The notes beneath the pieces are model-generated. The model searched no databases, had not been told where the DNA came from, and was given only the letters and a program-made list of their open reading frames with translations. Shown here in pieces: positions 26,278-35,075 of a stretch of 64,000 bases of DNA. This DNA comes from Lachnospiraceae bacterium UBA6998 (lineage in GTDB: Bacteria > Bacillota > Clostridia > Lachnospirales > Lachnospiraceae), in the NCBI GenBank assembly GCA_002448395.1, contig DJXS01000112.1, forward strand, positions 1 to 64,000, in the 5' to 3' direction. The position numbers and the translations under genes were made by a program. How positions within the stretch are numbered: position 1 is the first letter of the stretch; every line of letters starts with the position of its first letter.

Positions 26278-28110
26278 ATGGCATTTGACGGCATCACAAC
26301 CGCCTGTCTCCGCAAGGAGTTCTCCGACAGGCTGACAGGCGCGAGAATCTATAAAATAGCGCAGACGGACCGCGATGAGCTGGTCCTTACTTTAAAACCC
26401 GCGGCAGAGCGCGGGGGCGGACAGTGCAGGCTCTATCTCTCTGCTGACGCCTCTCTTCCTCTGGCTTACTTCACGGCAAAAAACAGACAGGCACCGCTTC
26501 AGGCGCCTTCCTTCTGTATGCTGCTCCGCAAGCACCTGCAGAACGGCAGGATCCTCTCTGTCACCCAGCCCGGCCTTGAACGGGTACTGCGCTTTGAAGT
26601 CGAACATCTCGACGAAATGGGCGATCTCTGCCGCCACACACTTGTCATTGAGCTTATGGGCAAGCACAGCAATATCATCTTTCTTAACGATCAGGAGCAG
26701 ATCGTCGACAGCATCAAACATATCTCTTCACTGGTCAGTTCCGTCAGAGAAGTACTTCCGGGCAGGCCCTATTTTGTCCCGGACACCAGAAACAAGAGGA
26801 ATCCTCTGGAAGAAACCGCGGAAGGCTTCGATGCTCTTATGCGCAGTCAGCAGGTCCCGCCTGCCAGACTCCTTCTCTCCGCTTACACGGGCCTCTCCAC
26901 ACAGATGGCTGAGGAGCTGTGCCACAGAGCGGCGATCACCAATGACAGGAGTGCTTCCTCGATGACAGAGGAGGACCGCGCTTCTCTGTGGAAAGAATTC
27001 CGTGCTCTTATGCGGAACGTATCCGAAGGAGTCTTTGAACCCTCTATTTATTATAAGAAGGAAGACGGCGGCCGACGCGGCGCTCCCGCGGGCTATGCGG
27101 CGGTTTCCATGCGCGTCTTTACCGATTTCGGCTCACGTTTTGAGGAAGTCCGCTTCGACTCTATGTCCGAGCTTCTGGAAGTCTTCTATGACCAGAAGAA
27201 CGAAGTCACAAGAATCCGCCAGAAGTCAGTGGATCTGCGCCATGTCGTCCAGACGATCCTGGAGCGCGACATTCACAAATACGATCTGCAGTGCAAACAG
27301 ATCCGGGATACCGAAAAGCGGGACAAATACCGGATCTACGGAGAGCTGCTCAACGCCTACGCCTATTCCATTCCCGAAGGCGTAAAGTCCTGCGAAGTAG
27401 ACAACTACTACACCGGCGAAAAGGTCCGGATCCCGCTGGATCCTATGCTGACGCCGAACCAGAACGCGAAGAAATATTTTGACAGATACACTAAGCTCAA
27501 GAGAACTTACGAGGCGCTCACCGCTCTGACCGCTGAAGTCAAGTCAGAGATCGACCACCTGGAGAGCATCCGCACCTCCCTGGACCTGGCCACCAACGAA
27601 GGCGATCTCGCCCAGATCAGGCAGGAGCTCGAGGACAGCGGACTTGTACGGCGTCACGCGGGAGGAGGCAAAAAGCGCCCCGGCTTCGACAAATCCGGCA
27701 AAAAAGGCCGCGCCCGCACTCCTGTCAGCAAACCTCTGCACTATATCAGCAGTGACGGTTACGACATCTACGTCGGCAAGAACAACACACAGAATGATCA
27801 GCTCACCTTCCACTTCGCAGAGCCCGGCGATATCTGGATGCACGCCAACGACATCCCGGGGTCCCATGTGATCCTCCGCTCAGGCGGCCGCTCCATGGAT
27901 GAGATTCCGGACAGGGCTTTTGAAGAGGCTGCTTCGCTGGCTGCCTGGTACTCCGCAGGCCGTCAGCAGGGCAAGGTCGAGATCGACTATCTCCTCCGGC
28001 GCAATGTAAAAAAGCCCGGCGGAGCCAAGCCCGGATTTGTAGTCTACTACACCAACTATTCTATTCTCGCAAGGGCCGATATCTCAGGTCTTAGGGAAGT
28101 TTCGGAATAA
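26278..28110 (+). CDS. rqcH: Rqc2 homologue RqcH (NFACT family, fibronectin-binding-like)
   Basis: RqcH binds 50S subunits carrying stalled peptidyl-tRNA and directs C-terminal alanine tailing for degradation. The 610-residue protein has the NFACT-N domain from MAFDGITTACLRKEF onward, a helical coiled-coil middle (about residues 330-450) and a C-terminal NFACT-R domain with YDIYVGKNNTQNDQLTF, DIWMHANDIPGSHVIL and VDYLLRRNVKKP-like elements. A basic Gly/Lys/Arg-rich linker (about residues 455-480) precedes NFACT-R. Older annotations call it a fibronectin-binding protein. Confidence 0.93.
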   Translation: MAFDGITTACLRKEFSDRLTGARIYKIAQTDRDELVLTLKPAAERGGGQCRLYLSADASLPLAYFTAKNRQAPLQAPSFCMLLRKHLQNGRILSVTQPGLERVLRFEVEHLDEMGDLCRHTLVIELMGKHSNIIFLNDQEQIVDSIKHISSLVSSVREVLPGRPYFVPDTRNKRNPLEETAEGFDALMRSQQVPPARLLLSAYTGLSTQMAEELCHRAAITNDRSASSMTEEDRASLWKEFRALMRNVSEGVFEPSIYYKKEDGGRRGAPAGYAAVSMRVFTDFGSRFEEVRFDSMSELLEVFYDQKNEVTRIRQKSVDLRHVVQTILERDIHKYDLQCKQIRDTEKRDKYRIYGELLNAYAYSIPEGVKSCEVDNYYTGEKVRIPLDPMLTPNQNAKKYFDRYTKLKRTYEALTALTAEVKSEIDHLESIRTSLDLATNEGDLAQIRQELEDSGLVRRHAGGGKKRPGFDKSGKKGRARTPVSKPLHYISSDGYDIYVGKNNTQNDQLTFHFAEPGDIWMHANDIPGSHVILRSGGRSMDEIPDRAFEEAASLAAWYSAGRQQGKVEIDYLLRRNVKKPGGAKPGFVVYYTNYSILARADISGLREVSE

Positions 28111-28120
28111 TAAAGCCAAT

Positions 28121-28155
28121 AAAAAGCCGCTGCCTGATCATGGCAGCGGCTTTTT
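28121..28155 (+). terminator. Bidirectional terminator between rqcH and larE
   Basis: A 14-bp perfect stem (28121-28134 with 28142-28155) begins with five A and ends with five T, so it can terminate both rqcH (plus) and larE (minus). Confidence 0.9.
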
Positions 28156-28158
28156 GCT

Positions 28159-28977
28159 TCAACTGAGCACTTCGTTCATACTTCCGGTTCTGTACCCTTC
28201 CAGGTCCATCGCCACATAGTCAAATCCGGCCTTCCGAAATTCCGCGGCAATCTCCTGCCTAAAGCCCAGAAGCTTCTCGAAATCCCCCGGCAGCACTTCG
28301 ATCCTGGCAAGACGCCCTTCTTCCCCGTGGATCCTCACTCTGAACTGCTTAAACCCAAGATCCTGCAGGAGCCTCTCTCCCAGTTCCACTCTCCTGAGTT
28401 TTTCATCCGAAATGGTCTCTCCATACACAAACCTCGTGGCAAGGCATGCAAAGGAAGGTTTGTTCCAGGTGGGCAGTCCCAGCTCTGAAGAGAGCTCCCT
28501 GATCTCTGCCTTTGTAAGTCCCGCTTCTCTGAGAGGGCTCATAACGCCAAGCTCTTTGATCGCTTTGAGGCCGGGTCTGTAGTCAGAGAGGTCATCTACA
28601 TTAGATCCCTCAGCCATAACCGCAAATCCCTGCTCCCGCGCAGCTTCCATCATCCGCGTAAAGAGCACTTTTTTGCAGAGATAGCACCTGTCCGCGGGAT
28701 TCTCCCGAAAACCCGGGATGTACAACTGGTCCACCCCGACTGTGATCCTGCGCACGCCGATCTTCCGCGTAAATTCGTCCGCTTCAGCGGCCTCCCTCTC
28801 CGGGAAGGACGCTGACAGCGCAGTGACCGCGAGCACATTTCCGCTTCCGAGCGCGTTCACTGCCGCCCGGAGCAGGAGCGTCGAATCGACACCGGCTGAA
28901 AAAGCCACAGCCAGTTTCTTCTCCCCGCGCAGCAATGCGCATAGATGCGAATATTTATCGCTAAGTTCTTTTCTCAT
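28159..28977 (-). CDS. larE: LarE-type ATP-dependent sacrificial sulfur transferase
   Basis: LarE supplies sulfur for the nickel-pincer nucleotide cofactor of lactate racemase and related enzymes. It has 272 residues, an ATP-pyrophosphatase P-loop VAFSAGVDSTLLLRA, and AEGSNVDDLSDYRPG. The conserved Cys in KPSFACLATRF is the candidate sacrificial sulfur donor. larA, larB and larC are not in the window. The ATG overlaps the galT stop in an ATGA arrangement, so the pair is cotranslated; the metabolic link is unclear. Confidence 0.88.
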   Translation of the reverse strand: MRKELSDKYSHLCALLRGEKKLAVAFSAGVDSTLLLRAAVNALGSGNVLAVTALSASFPEREAAEADEFTRKIGVRRITVGVDQLYIPGFRENPADRCYLCKKVLFTRMMEAAREQGFAVMAEGSNVDDLSDYRPGLKAIKELGVMSPLREAGLTKAEIRELSSELGLPTWNKPSFACLATRFVYGETISDEKLRRVELGERLLQDLGFKQFRVRIHGEEGRLARIEVLPGDFEKLLGFRQEIAAEFRKAGFDYVAMDLEGYRTGSMNEVLS

Positions 28978-30512
28978 AAACTCTCTACAAAACGGTCGAA
29001 CGCCTTCTGTCCCTCAGGCGTTCTCTTATACACACCGGCGTCTTCGAGAACGCGGCGGAACACATCTCCGATCTCCTTCTGTATGATCCCGTCAATATTG
29101 CTCTCGTCGATCTTCTCATAGCGGCCTGTAAATTCCTCCGCCCAGTCCGCGTGTTTCTCCAGTGTGGGATTAGCCCGGAAATCCTCGCCCTTCAGGATCG
29201 CCTTCTTGAGATCCTCCATCTCGCCGAGAAGCCTTGCGGGGAGAATAGCCATTCCCATGACTTCGATCAGGCCGATATTCTCTTTTTTGATATGATGAAG
29301 TTCCGCGTGAGGATGGTAGACGCCCAGCGGATTCTCCTCAGTAGTAATGTTGTTGCGAAGGACCAGATCCAGTTCAAAGAGTCCTCCGCGCTTGCGGGCG
29401 ATGGGTGTGATCGTGTTGTGCGGCGTGCCGTCTGTAAACGCATAGATGAAGGCTTCCTCATCCGTATAGCCGCGCCATGCTTCCAGAATGTGATCGGCAA
29501 GCGCGATAATGCGGTCCGTATCCGGGCCGGAGAGGCGGATGCAGGACATAGGCCACTTCACGATCCCGCTGGAGATATCCTCAAATCCCTTAACCGTGAA
29601 GGAGCGCTCCACGGGCGCATTCGCCATAGCGAAGTCATAATGGCCGCCCTGGAAGTGGTCATGGCTCAGGATCGACCCTCCCACGATCGGAAGGTCCGCG
29701 TTGGATCCCAGGAAGTAGTGCGGGAATGCCTTGATAAAGTCAAAAAGCTTGCAGAATGTATCGTGGTTGATCGCCATGGGAATATGGCGGGAGTTAAACA
29801 CGATGCAGTGCTCGTTGTAGTAGACATAAGGGGAATACTGGAATCCCCAGGGGTTTCCCTGGATGGTGATCGGAATGATCCGGTGATTCTCTCTGGCCGG
29901 ATGGTTCACTCTGCCGTAATATCCCTCGTTCTCAATGCACAGCTGGCACTTGGGATAACTGCTCTGCGCGGCGTTTCTGGCCGCGGCGATCGCCTTGGGA
30001 TCCTTCTCGGGTTTGGAGAGGTTGATGGTGATGTCGAGCTCGCCGTACTCTGTCTGCGCCTTCCACCTTCTGTCTCTGGAGATTCTGTATCTTCTTATAT
30101 AATCGGTATTCCGCGAGAAATCGTAATACCAGTCGGTCGCCTTTACCGGATCCTCATTGTAAATACCGCGGAACTTCGCGATGACTTCACTCGGTCTGGG
30201 CGTCAGTATGCCCATGATCTTCGTGTCGAAGAGGTCCCTCATTACCACGGACGCGCCGTCTATCATCCCCTTCCCGGACGCATGCTCGAGGATCACTGCC
30301 AGGATCCCTTCCAGAAGGGTTCCGTCCGCGATCTTTTCCCGGTCAAGCTTCGCCGCTCCCCCGATGATCTCGGCTCTGTCTCCGGGAAAATCATCGATCC
30401 CCAGAGCTCCCAGCAGAGAATTGACCGTATAGATCACATCTTCTTCCGCGATCAATCCTGTTGCAAGCGCATATTCTGTCAGATCCCTTACCGCTCCGTA
30501 AATCTTCTCCAT
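28974..30512 (-). CDS. galT: UDP-glucose--hexose-1-phosphate uridylyltransferase, class II GalT
   Basis: This Leloir-pathway enzyme exchanges UMP between UDP-glucose and galactose-1-phosphate. It has 512 residues, typical of the Firmicute class II (GalT2) family. Features are IVGGSILSHDHFQGGHYDFA (the catalytic His region), NHPARENHRIIPI and YHPHAELHHIKKENIGLIE. The ATG follows AGGAGGG. No galK or galE is adjacent. Confidence 0.94.
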   Translation of the reverse strand: MEKIYGAVRDLTEYALATGLIAEEDVIYTVNSLLGALGIDDFPGDRAEIIGGAAKLDREKIADGTLLEGILAVILEHASGKGMIDGASVVMRDLFDTKIMGILTPRPSEVIAKFRGIYNEDPVKATDWYYDFSRNTDYIRRYRISRDRRWKAQTEYGELDITINLSKPEKDPKAIAAARNAAQSSYPKCQLCIENEGYYGRVNHPARENHRIIPITIQGNPWGFQYSPYVYYNEHCIVFNSRHIPMAINHDTFCKLFDFIKAFPHYFLGSNADLPIVGGSILSHDHFQGGHYDFAMANAPVERSFTVKGFEDISSGIVKWPMSCIRLSGPDTDRIIALADHILEAWRGYTDEEAFIYAFTDGTPHNTITPIARKRGGLFELDLVLRNNITTEENPLGVYHPHAELHHIKKENIGLIEVMGMAILPARLLGEMEDLKKAILKGEDFRANPTLEKHADWAEEFTGRYEKIDESNIDGIIQKEIGDVFRRVLEDAGVYKRTPEGQKAFDRFVESL

Positions 30513-30553
30513 CTTATTCCCTCCTGTGTTTTCTATACCTCATGCCGATTCCG

Positions 30554-30579
30554 TGTCAAAACAGTGACGGCATTTACCG
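30554..30579 (-). repeat. Short element after cysE shared with 59111-59135
   Basis: The minus-strand sequence just downstream of the cysE stop (CGGTAAA, then CGTCACTGTTTTGACA) matches almost exactly the sequence spanning and following the stop of the 79-residue gene at 59130. It includes a TGTTTTGNCA core similar to the TATTTTGNC motif. Confidence 0.55.
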
Positions 30580-30580
30580 C

Positions 30581-31546
30581 TCAATACCAGTTCTCGGGCT
30601 TTGTGTCCTCAGGCTGGCTCTCTCTGGGTCCCTCGATCTCTTCCCTGTGCCTGATCACCAGCTCCTGGGTCTTGACGCTCATTCTGGTGCCGGGCTTGAC
30701 GCTGCTCGTGATGAACACGTTCGAGCCGATGACCGAGCCTTTTCCGATCACCGTCTCGCCTCCGAGTATGGACGCGCCGGCGTAGATCGTGACGTCGTCC
30801 TCGATCGTGGGGTGTCTCTTCGCGCCTCGCAGGCTCTGTCCTCCCCTTGTGGAAAGAGCGCCGATCGTGACACCCTGATATATTTTGACATGTTCTCCGA
30901 TGACGGACGTCTCGCCCACAACGATACCGGTTCCGTGATCCATGAAGAAATACTTGCCGATCGTAGCACCGGGATGGATATCGATACCGGTGCGGGAGTG
31001 CGCGTACTCCGTCATCATCCTGGGGATCAGCGGCACCTTCAAGAGGAACAGCTCATGGGCCAGTCTGTTCACAGTGCTTGCAAGAAGACCCGGATAGCAA
31101 AGCACGATCTCCTCCTTGTTGTAGGCGGCGGGATCTCCCTGGTAGAAAGCCTCCATGTCAGTATCCACCAGTTCCCTGATCGCAGGGATCCGGCTTATGA
31201 AGGTAATGGCATACTCTTCGGAAGCGTCCTTGATCACCGATTCATCCGCCTCCGCGTAGTCCTCGCGGAAACGAAGGGCGATCGCGATCTGCTTGGTCAG
31301 ATTGTAGACCACGTCCTCGATCAGGATGCTGATCCGACTGTTGTCGTTGTAGCTTCTGTAATTTTTCTCCCTGTAGTAACCGGGAAACAGGATATTCAGA
31401 AGTTTTTTGACGATGTCAGTCACCGCATCGCTGTCAGGCTGGCTGAATACATCCATCTTGTCGATATCTCTTCCGTTCTTGTAGTCTTCAAGGATGCTGT
31501 CGGTGATCCTCCTGATCCTCTCGTTGATCAACTTTTCATTTGACAT
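30581..31546 (-). CDS. cysE: Serine O-acetyltransferase
   Basis: The enzyme acetylates serine for cysteine synthesis. The 321-residue protein is of the long helical N-terminal type (EpsC/SatA-like). The C-terminal left-handed beta-helix hexapeptides are clear: IDIHPGATIGKYFFMDHGTGIVVGE (about residues 180-204), HVKIYQGVTIGALS and GASILGGETVIGKGSVIGSN. I chose the ATG at 31546; an ATG at 31558 is also possible, but its AAAGGA site abuts it. No cysK is adjacent. Confidence 0.9.
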   Translation of the reverse strand: MSNEKLINERIRRITDSILEDYKNGRDIDKMDVFSQPDSDAVTDIVKKLLNILFPGYYREKNYRSYNDNSRISILIEDVVYNLTKQIAIALRFREDYAEADESVIKDASEEYAITFISRIPAIRELVDTDMEAFYQGDPAAYNKEEIVLCYPGLLASTVNRLAHELFLLKVPLIPRMMTEYAHSRTGIDIHPGATIGKYFFMDHGTGIVVGETSVIGEHVKIYQGVTIGALSTRGGQSLRGAKRHPTIEDDVTIYAGASILGGETVIGKGSVIGSNVFITSSVKPGTRMSVKTQELVIRHREEIEGPRESQPEDTKPENWY

Positions 31547-31762
31547 CTGTACGTCCATTCCTTTCGCGCACCCGCCGGCAAAAAAGCCTTTGGGATACTT
31601 ATTTATCGTATCATTACTTCTTTCCATTATACATGGAAAAACCGCACCTGTGTATGGCTTGGCCGTCACATAGCCGGTCTTACTCCAAAGATAATCTCAC
31701 GTTTCACGCTGATCTGTGATACTATGATAACAGGACATACCTGTCCGTATAAAGGAGGAGTC

Positions 31763-33421
31763 ATGAAAAAGCGCAAATTTGTAATAATTTATCCTCTTCT
31801 GTGCAGCAGTATACTTATGGCTGCACTTCTGAGCCCCCTGGCAGCTCCTGTCAGCGTTTACGCTGCAACTGCCGCTTCGGCCGGAACAGAGGAAACCGTG
31901 TCGGGAGAGCCGGGAAACAATCCCGCGGGCAGTCAGGTTTCTCCGGCAGTCATGCCCCCTGAGCTTATTCTCTCCAAGTGTTACCTGCTCGAGTCAGACA
32001 ACTATGAGAGCATAGCTGACGGCTACTTCCAGGCAGCCCTTCTCTCCGAGGAATCATCGAAACAGTACCCTGCCCTCAGCAGCGGTCTGGCTGAATTCAA
32101 CAAACAGATCTCTGCCTCCTGCAGAGAAGATTTCAAGGAACTTGCCGATAAGGCCAGACAATACATAGCTGAAAACGGGATCTCCGACGAAGACAGGGCG
32201 TCAGCTACTTTTGAGAGCAGGATCGTCCCTGTGCGTCAGGATGACAAGGCGGTGAGTTTCTTCACTTCCTGCTATAGTTTTCTTCCGGGCGCCGCCGGCG
32301 GAACTACGACTTTCCGCGGGATCACTCTCGATACCGCTTCCGGCAAAATGATTTCCCTTAAAGATATCATCAGGGATCTTAATAACAAAAAAGCGCTGGT
32401 CATTGCCGTCAACGAAAACCTTCGTTTTATGAGCACCGGAGATCCCGCAGGCGATCGCGAGGAATCCGTCTCCGAAGCCCTTGCGTCCGAGAATTTCTTC
32501 CCCACCTGGGTCCTGAGCGACAGCGGCGTGATCTTCCGTTTTAATCCCGGCGCGATCAGCACAGAGGAAGAAGGTGCCGTAGAAGCCGAGATTTCCTTTG
32601 AAAAGTATCCCGATCTGTTCACTGACCTGTATGCCCCCCATAAAGGCGCCTATACGCTCCCGACAGATACGGTTTATCCCGTGATGGCGGACCTCAACGG
32701 AGACGGCACATTAGAGCGGGTGAGCCTTAATGCCCGCCCTGACACCAGCGGCGATCTTGGTTCCTACACTGCGCTCAGAGTCGCTGTAGGCGACAAGGAG
32801 TGCCTGCATGAGACCTACTTCTTTAACGCGCGCGGAGTTCTGATCCACACTGATAAGGGAAAGAACTATCTCTATGTACAGACCATCACTGACAACGACT
32901 ACCGAATTACCTGTGTATTCGACCTGAGCGGGGAAGCGCCCGTCTTTGTGGGCGAACTCAATGGAACAGGATTTTCAGCCCGCTTCCGCCGCGACAGCAG
33001 CGACCCCGACCTGTGGTATATGGACGAGCAGTTCATCTCCTCGCCGGATTCCTTCTGTCTCGATACCCATATGGATCTTATGAGCACCTACTCTGCAACA
33101 GCACGCTACAGGGTCGGCGAAGACGGAATGCCCGTTCTTTTGTCTGATCAGTACCTGATCGACTCTGATCTGGCTCTGACCAGCCTCACAGATCTCCCCG
33201 CCGATATCGTTGATCCCGCAACGGGCGTGGTCACTAAGTCAAACGCGGTCCTTCCCAAAGGGAGCAAATGCAGTCTTTACAGGACAAACGGGAAAGATTC
33301 GGTCGATGTCAGGACAGCCGAAGGCGTTGTTTACCGCTTTATCGTCACTGAGGACTGGCCGCAGAAAGTAAACGGTCTCCGCCTCGATCAGGCTTTTGAC
33401 GGGACAATGTTCGCCGGCTGA
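31763..33421 (+). CDS. Secreted DUF3298-type protein
   Basis: This 552-residue exported protein has a signal peptide (IIYPLLCSSILMAALLSPLA, cleavage near YAA). The middle (about residues 120-290) matches the DUF4163/DUF3298 arrangement seen in RsiV and PdaC-like proteins: SFFTSCYSFLPGAAGGTTTFRG, LKDIIRD and FRFNPGAISTEEEG. The later region has a Ca-loop-like DLNGDGTLERV and beta-rich sequence with no recognised catalytic motif. The ATG follows AAAGGAGGAG. It stands alone with its own terminator. The role is unknown; a cell-surface ligand or lysozyme-inhibitor-like role would be guesswork. Confidence 0.75.
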   Translation: MKKRKFVIIYPLLCSSILMAALLSPLAAPVSVYAATAASAGTEETVSGEPGNNPAGSQVSPAVMPPELILSKCYLLESDNYESIADGYFQAALLSEESSKQYPALSSGLAEFNKQISASCREDFKELADKARQYIAENGISDEDRASATFESRIVPVRQDDKAVSFFTSCYSFLPGAAGGTTTFRGITLDTASGKMISLKDIIRDLNNKKALVIAVNENLRFMSTGDPAGDREESVSEALASENFFPTWVLSDSGVIFRFNPGAISTEEEGAVEAEISFEKYPDLFTDLYAPHKGAYTLPTDTVYPVMADLNGDGTLERVSLNARPDTSGDLGSYTALRVAVGDKECLHETYFFNARGVLIHTDKGKNYLYVQTITDNDYRITCVFDLSGEAPVFVGELNGTGFSARFRRDSSDPDLWYMDEQFISSPDSFCLDTHMDLMSTYSATARYRVGEDGMPVLLSDQYLIDSDLALTSLTDLPADIVDPATGVVTKSNAVLPKGSKCSLYRTNGKDSVDVRTAEGVVYRFIVTEDWPQKVNGLRLDQAFDGTMFAG

Positions 33422-33453
33422 TCTGATTGATTCATCATCTCTAATAAGAACTT

Positions 33454-33479
33454 AAGGGAGCCATCCGGCTCCCTTTTTT
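33454..33479 (+). terminator. Terminator after the DUF3298-type gene
   Basis: A nine-base stem (33454-33462 with 33467-33475), a four-base loop, and a T-run to 33479. Confidence 0.88.
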
Positions 33480-33489
33480 GTGTTTCTCG

Positions 33490-34854
33490 TTATGAATTCT
33501 GTTCCCGCTGCTGCGCGCTGCCCACAAGATAGTTGATGAACTGCTGCGCAGTCCTTCCCGAAGCGCCGCCGCTGCGAAGCTCCCACTGATTGGCCAGAAG
33601 CGCCAGTTCCTGTTCCGACAATGTGATCTCCGGATAACGTTTCGCCAGCTCGCTGACAATATGCAGATATTCCTGGTGTGAAGGCTTGAAGTAACCGATC
33701 GTGACACCGAAGCGCGCCACAAGAGATAACTTCTCCTGGACCGTGTCGCTGCGGTGCATCTCGTCGTCGGATCTGTCGTTTCTGTCTCCCCAGGTCTCTT
33801 TGATCAGATGCCTTCTGTTGGACGTCGCATAGATCAGGATATTCTCGGGCTTTGTCTCGAGTCCGCCCTCAATAACGGCCTTGAGATACTTGTACTCCGT
33901 CTCAAATTCCTCGAAGGAAAGATCGTCCATGTAAATAATGAAGCGGTAATTTCTGTTCTTTATCTCAGAGATGATGCGCTGCAGGTCCTTGAACTGGTGC
34001 TTGTAGACCTCGATCATCCTCAGTCCCTTGCTGTAATAGCGGTTCAGGATCGCCTTGATACTGGTAGATTTTCCCGTTCCCGCATCGCCGTAGAGAAGGA
34101 CATTGTTGGCCATGCGCCCTTCGACAAAGGCCTCCGTATTGGCGATCAGCTTCTGCTTCTGCAGATCATATCCCACCAGGTCCTCCAGCTGCACGTCGCT
34201 GGTCGCGGTGATCGGGATCAGGAACTCCTTCTCCTTGTTCTCATCATTTATGCGGAACGCCTTGTTGAGACCGAATTTGCCCACGCCGTACTCCTTGTAG
34301 AAGCCGGTGATGATATCGTACATCTCCTGTTCGGGCTTCCAGCTGCTGCCGGTCTCTTTTTCCGCGCCCTTCTCTTCCACCGATTCGATCGCGGCGCTCA
34401 GCTCCTGCACCTTTTCGCTGACGCTTCTGTTGAACACCCTCTCGGGTTTCCCCACTGCCGTGTAATCCTCAAGAATGCTGAAGCAGCCTATCCCCAGCGC
34501 GCTCTCTATTTTGCCAAAGTCATAGTTGAACAGTTCCCGGAAAATCTTGAAATCATTGAGTGCGAAGGCGTTGACACTGCCCTTATTGGCGCCAACCTTC
34601 TCCGATACCAGAGTAAAAGGGGTCTCTGTCGTGGCGATCAGATACGCGAGATAGTTGTGCCACAGGTTTTTATTAAACCCGTAAGTAGTCGCAAGGTCTA
34701 AGAGGCTGTGGACCTGCTCATAGATCTCTTCGATCATTGTTTCGCGGTCATAGTCTCCGCTGTCGAACTGACGGCAGATGTCCGCGAGACTGCGCAGTAT
34801 GCTGTCCTCCCCAATGCCCCTGTAAATGATCAGTTTGGATGTGAGACGGTACAT
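33490..34854 (-). CDS. DUF815 family AAA+ ATPase
   Basis: The 454-residue protein has a helical N-terminal region (about residues 1-210). An AAA+ domain follows with Walker [16 protein letters not shown], Walker [12 protein letters not shown], sensor-1-like [13 protein letters not shown] and an Arg-finger region ([12 protein letters not shown]). DUF815 ATPases are widespread in bacteria, and their substrate is not established. The gene is divergent from the DUF1846 gene across 221 bases. The ATG follows AAGGAG. Confidence 0.88.
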   Translation of the reverse strand: MYRLTSKLIIYRGIGEDSILRSLADICRQFDSGDYDRETMIEEIYEQVHSLLDLATTYGFNKNLWHNYLAYLIATTETPFTLVSEKVGANKGSVNAFALNDFKIFRELFNYDFGKIESALGIGCFSILEDYTAVGKPERVFNRSVSEKVQELSAAIESVEEKGAEKETGSSWKPEQEMYDIITGFYKEYGVGKFGLNKAFRINDENKEKEFLIPITATSDVQLEDLVGYDLQKQKLIANTEAFVEGRMANNVLLYGDAGTGKSTSIKAILNRYYSKGLRMIEVYKHQFKDLQRIISEIKNRNYRFIIYMDDLSFEEFETEYKYLKAVIEGGLETKPENILIYATSNRRHLIKETWGDRNDRSDDEMHRSDTVQEKLSLVARFGVTIGYFKPSHQEYLHIVSELAKRYPEITLSEQELALLANQWELRSGGASGRTAQQFINYLVGSAQQREQNS

Positions 34855-35001
34855 GATTTATTCTCCTTATAAATCCCGTAATGCTCCGGCAGATGTGCCG
34901 GCCGGATGCAGTTTTTGTCTTTTCTCGTCAATGTTAGCATTAATTACGATTTTGAGCAATTCGGTCATAAAAAAACATTTCCTATGCGTGTGCGGATGCG
35001 A

Positions 35002-35007
35002 TATAAT
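35002..35007 (+). promoter_or_regulatory. -10 element for the DUF1846 gene
   Basis: A perfect TATAAT lies 68 bases before the start codon. The -35 region is weak (TTCCTA at 17 bases). Weak minus-strand elements (TTGCTC, 17 bases, TAACAT near 34930-34958) may serve the divergent DUF815 gene. Confidence 0.45.
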
Positions 35008-35075
35008 AGTCGATAGTTGTTTTTTCAAAAAAGAGTAACCTGACAGTGTTTTCTTAAAGAAAGAGGGGATCATCC

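Noticed and set aside
29151-30785. Long plus-strand open frame (544 codons) opposite galT
   Set aside because: Antisense shadow of galT and the cysE end, without recognisable domains or start signals.
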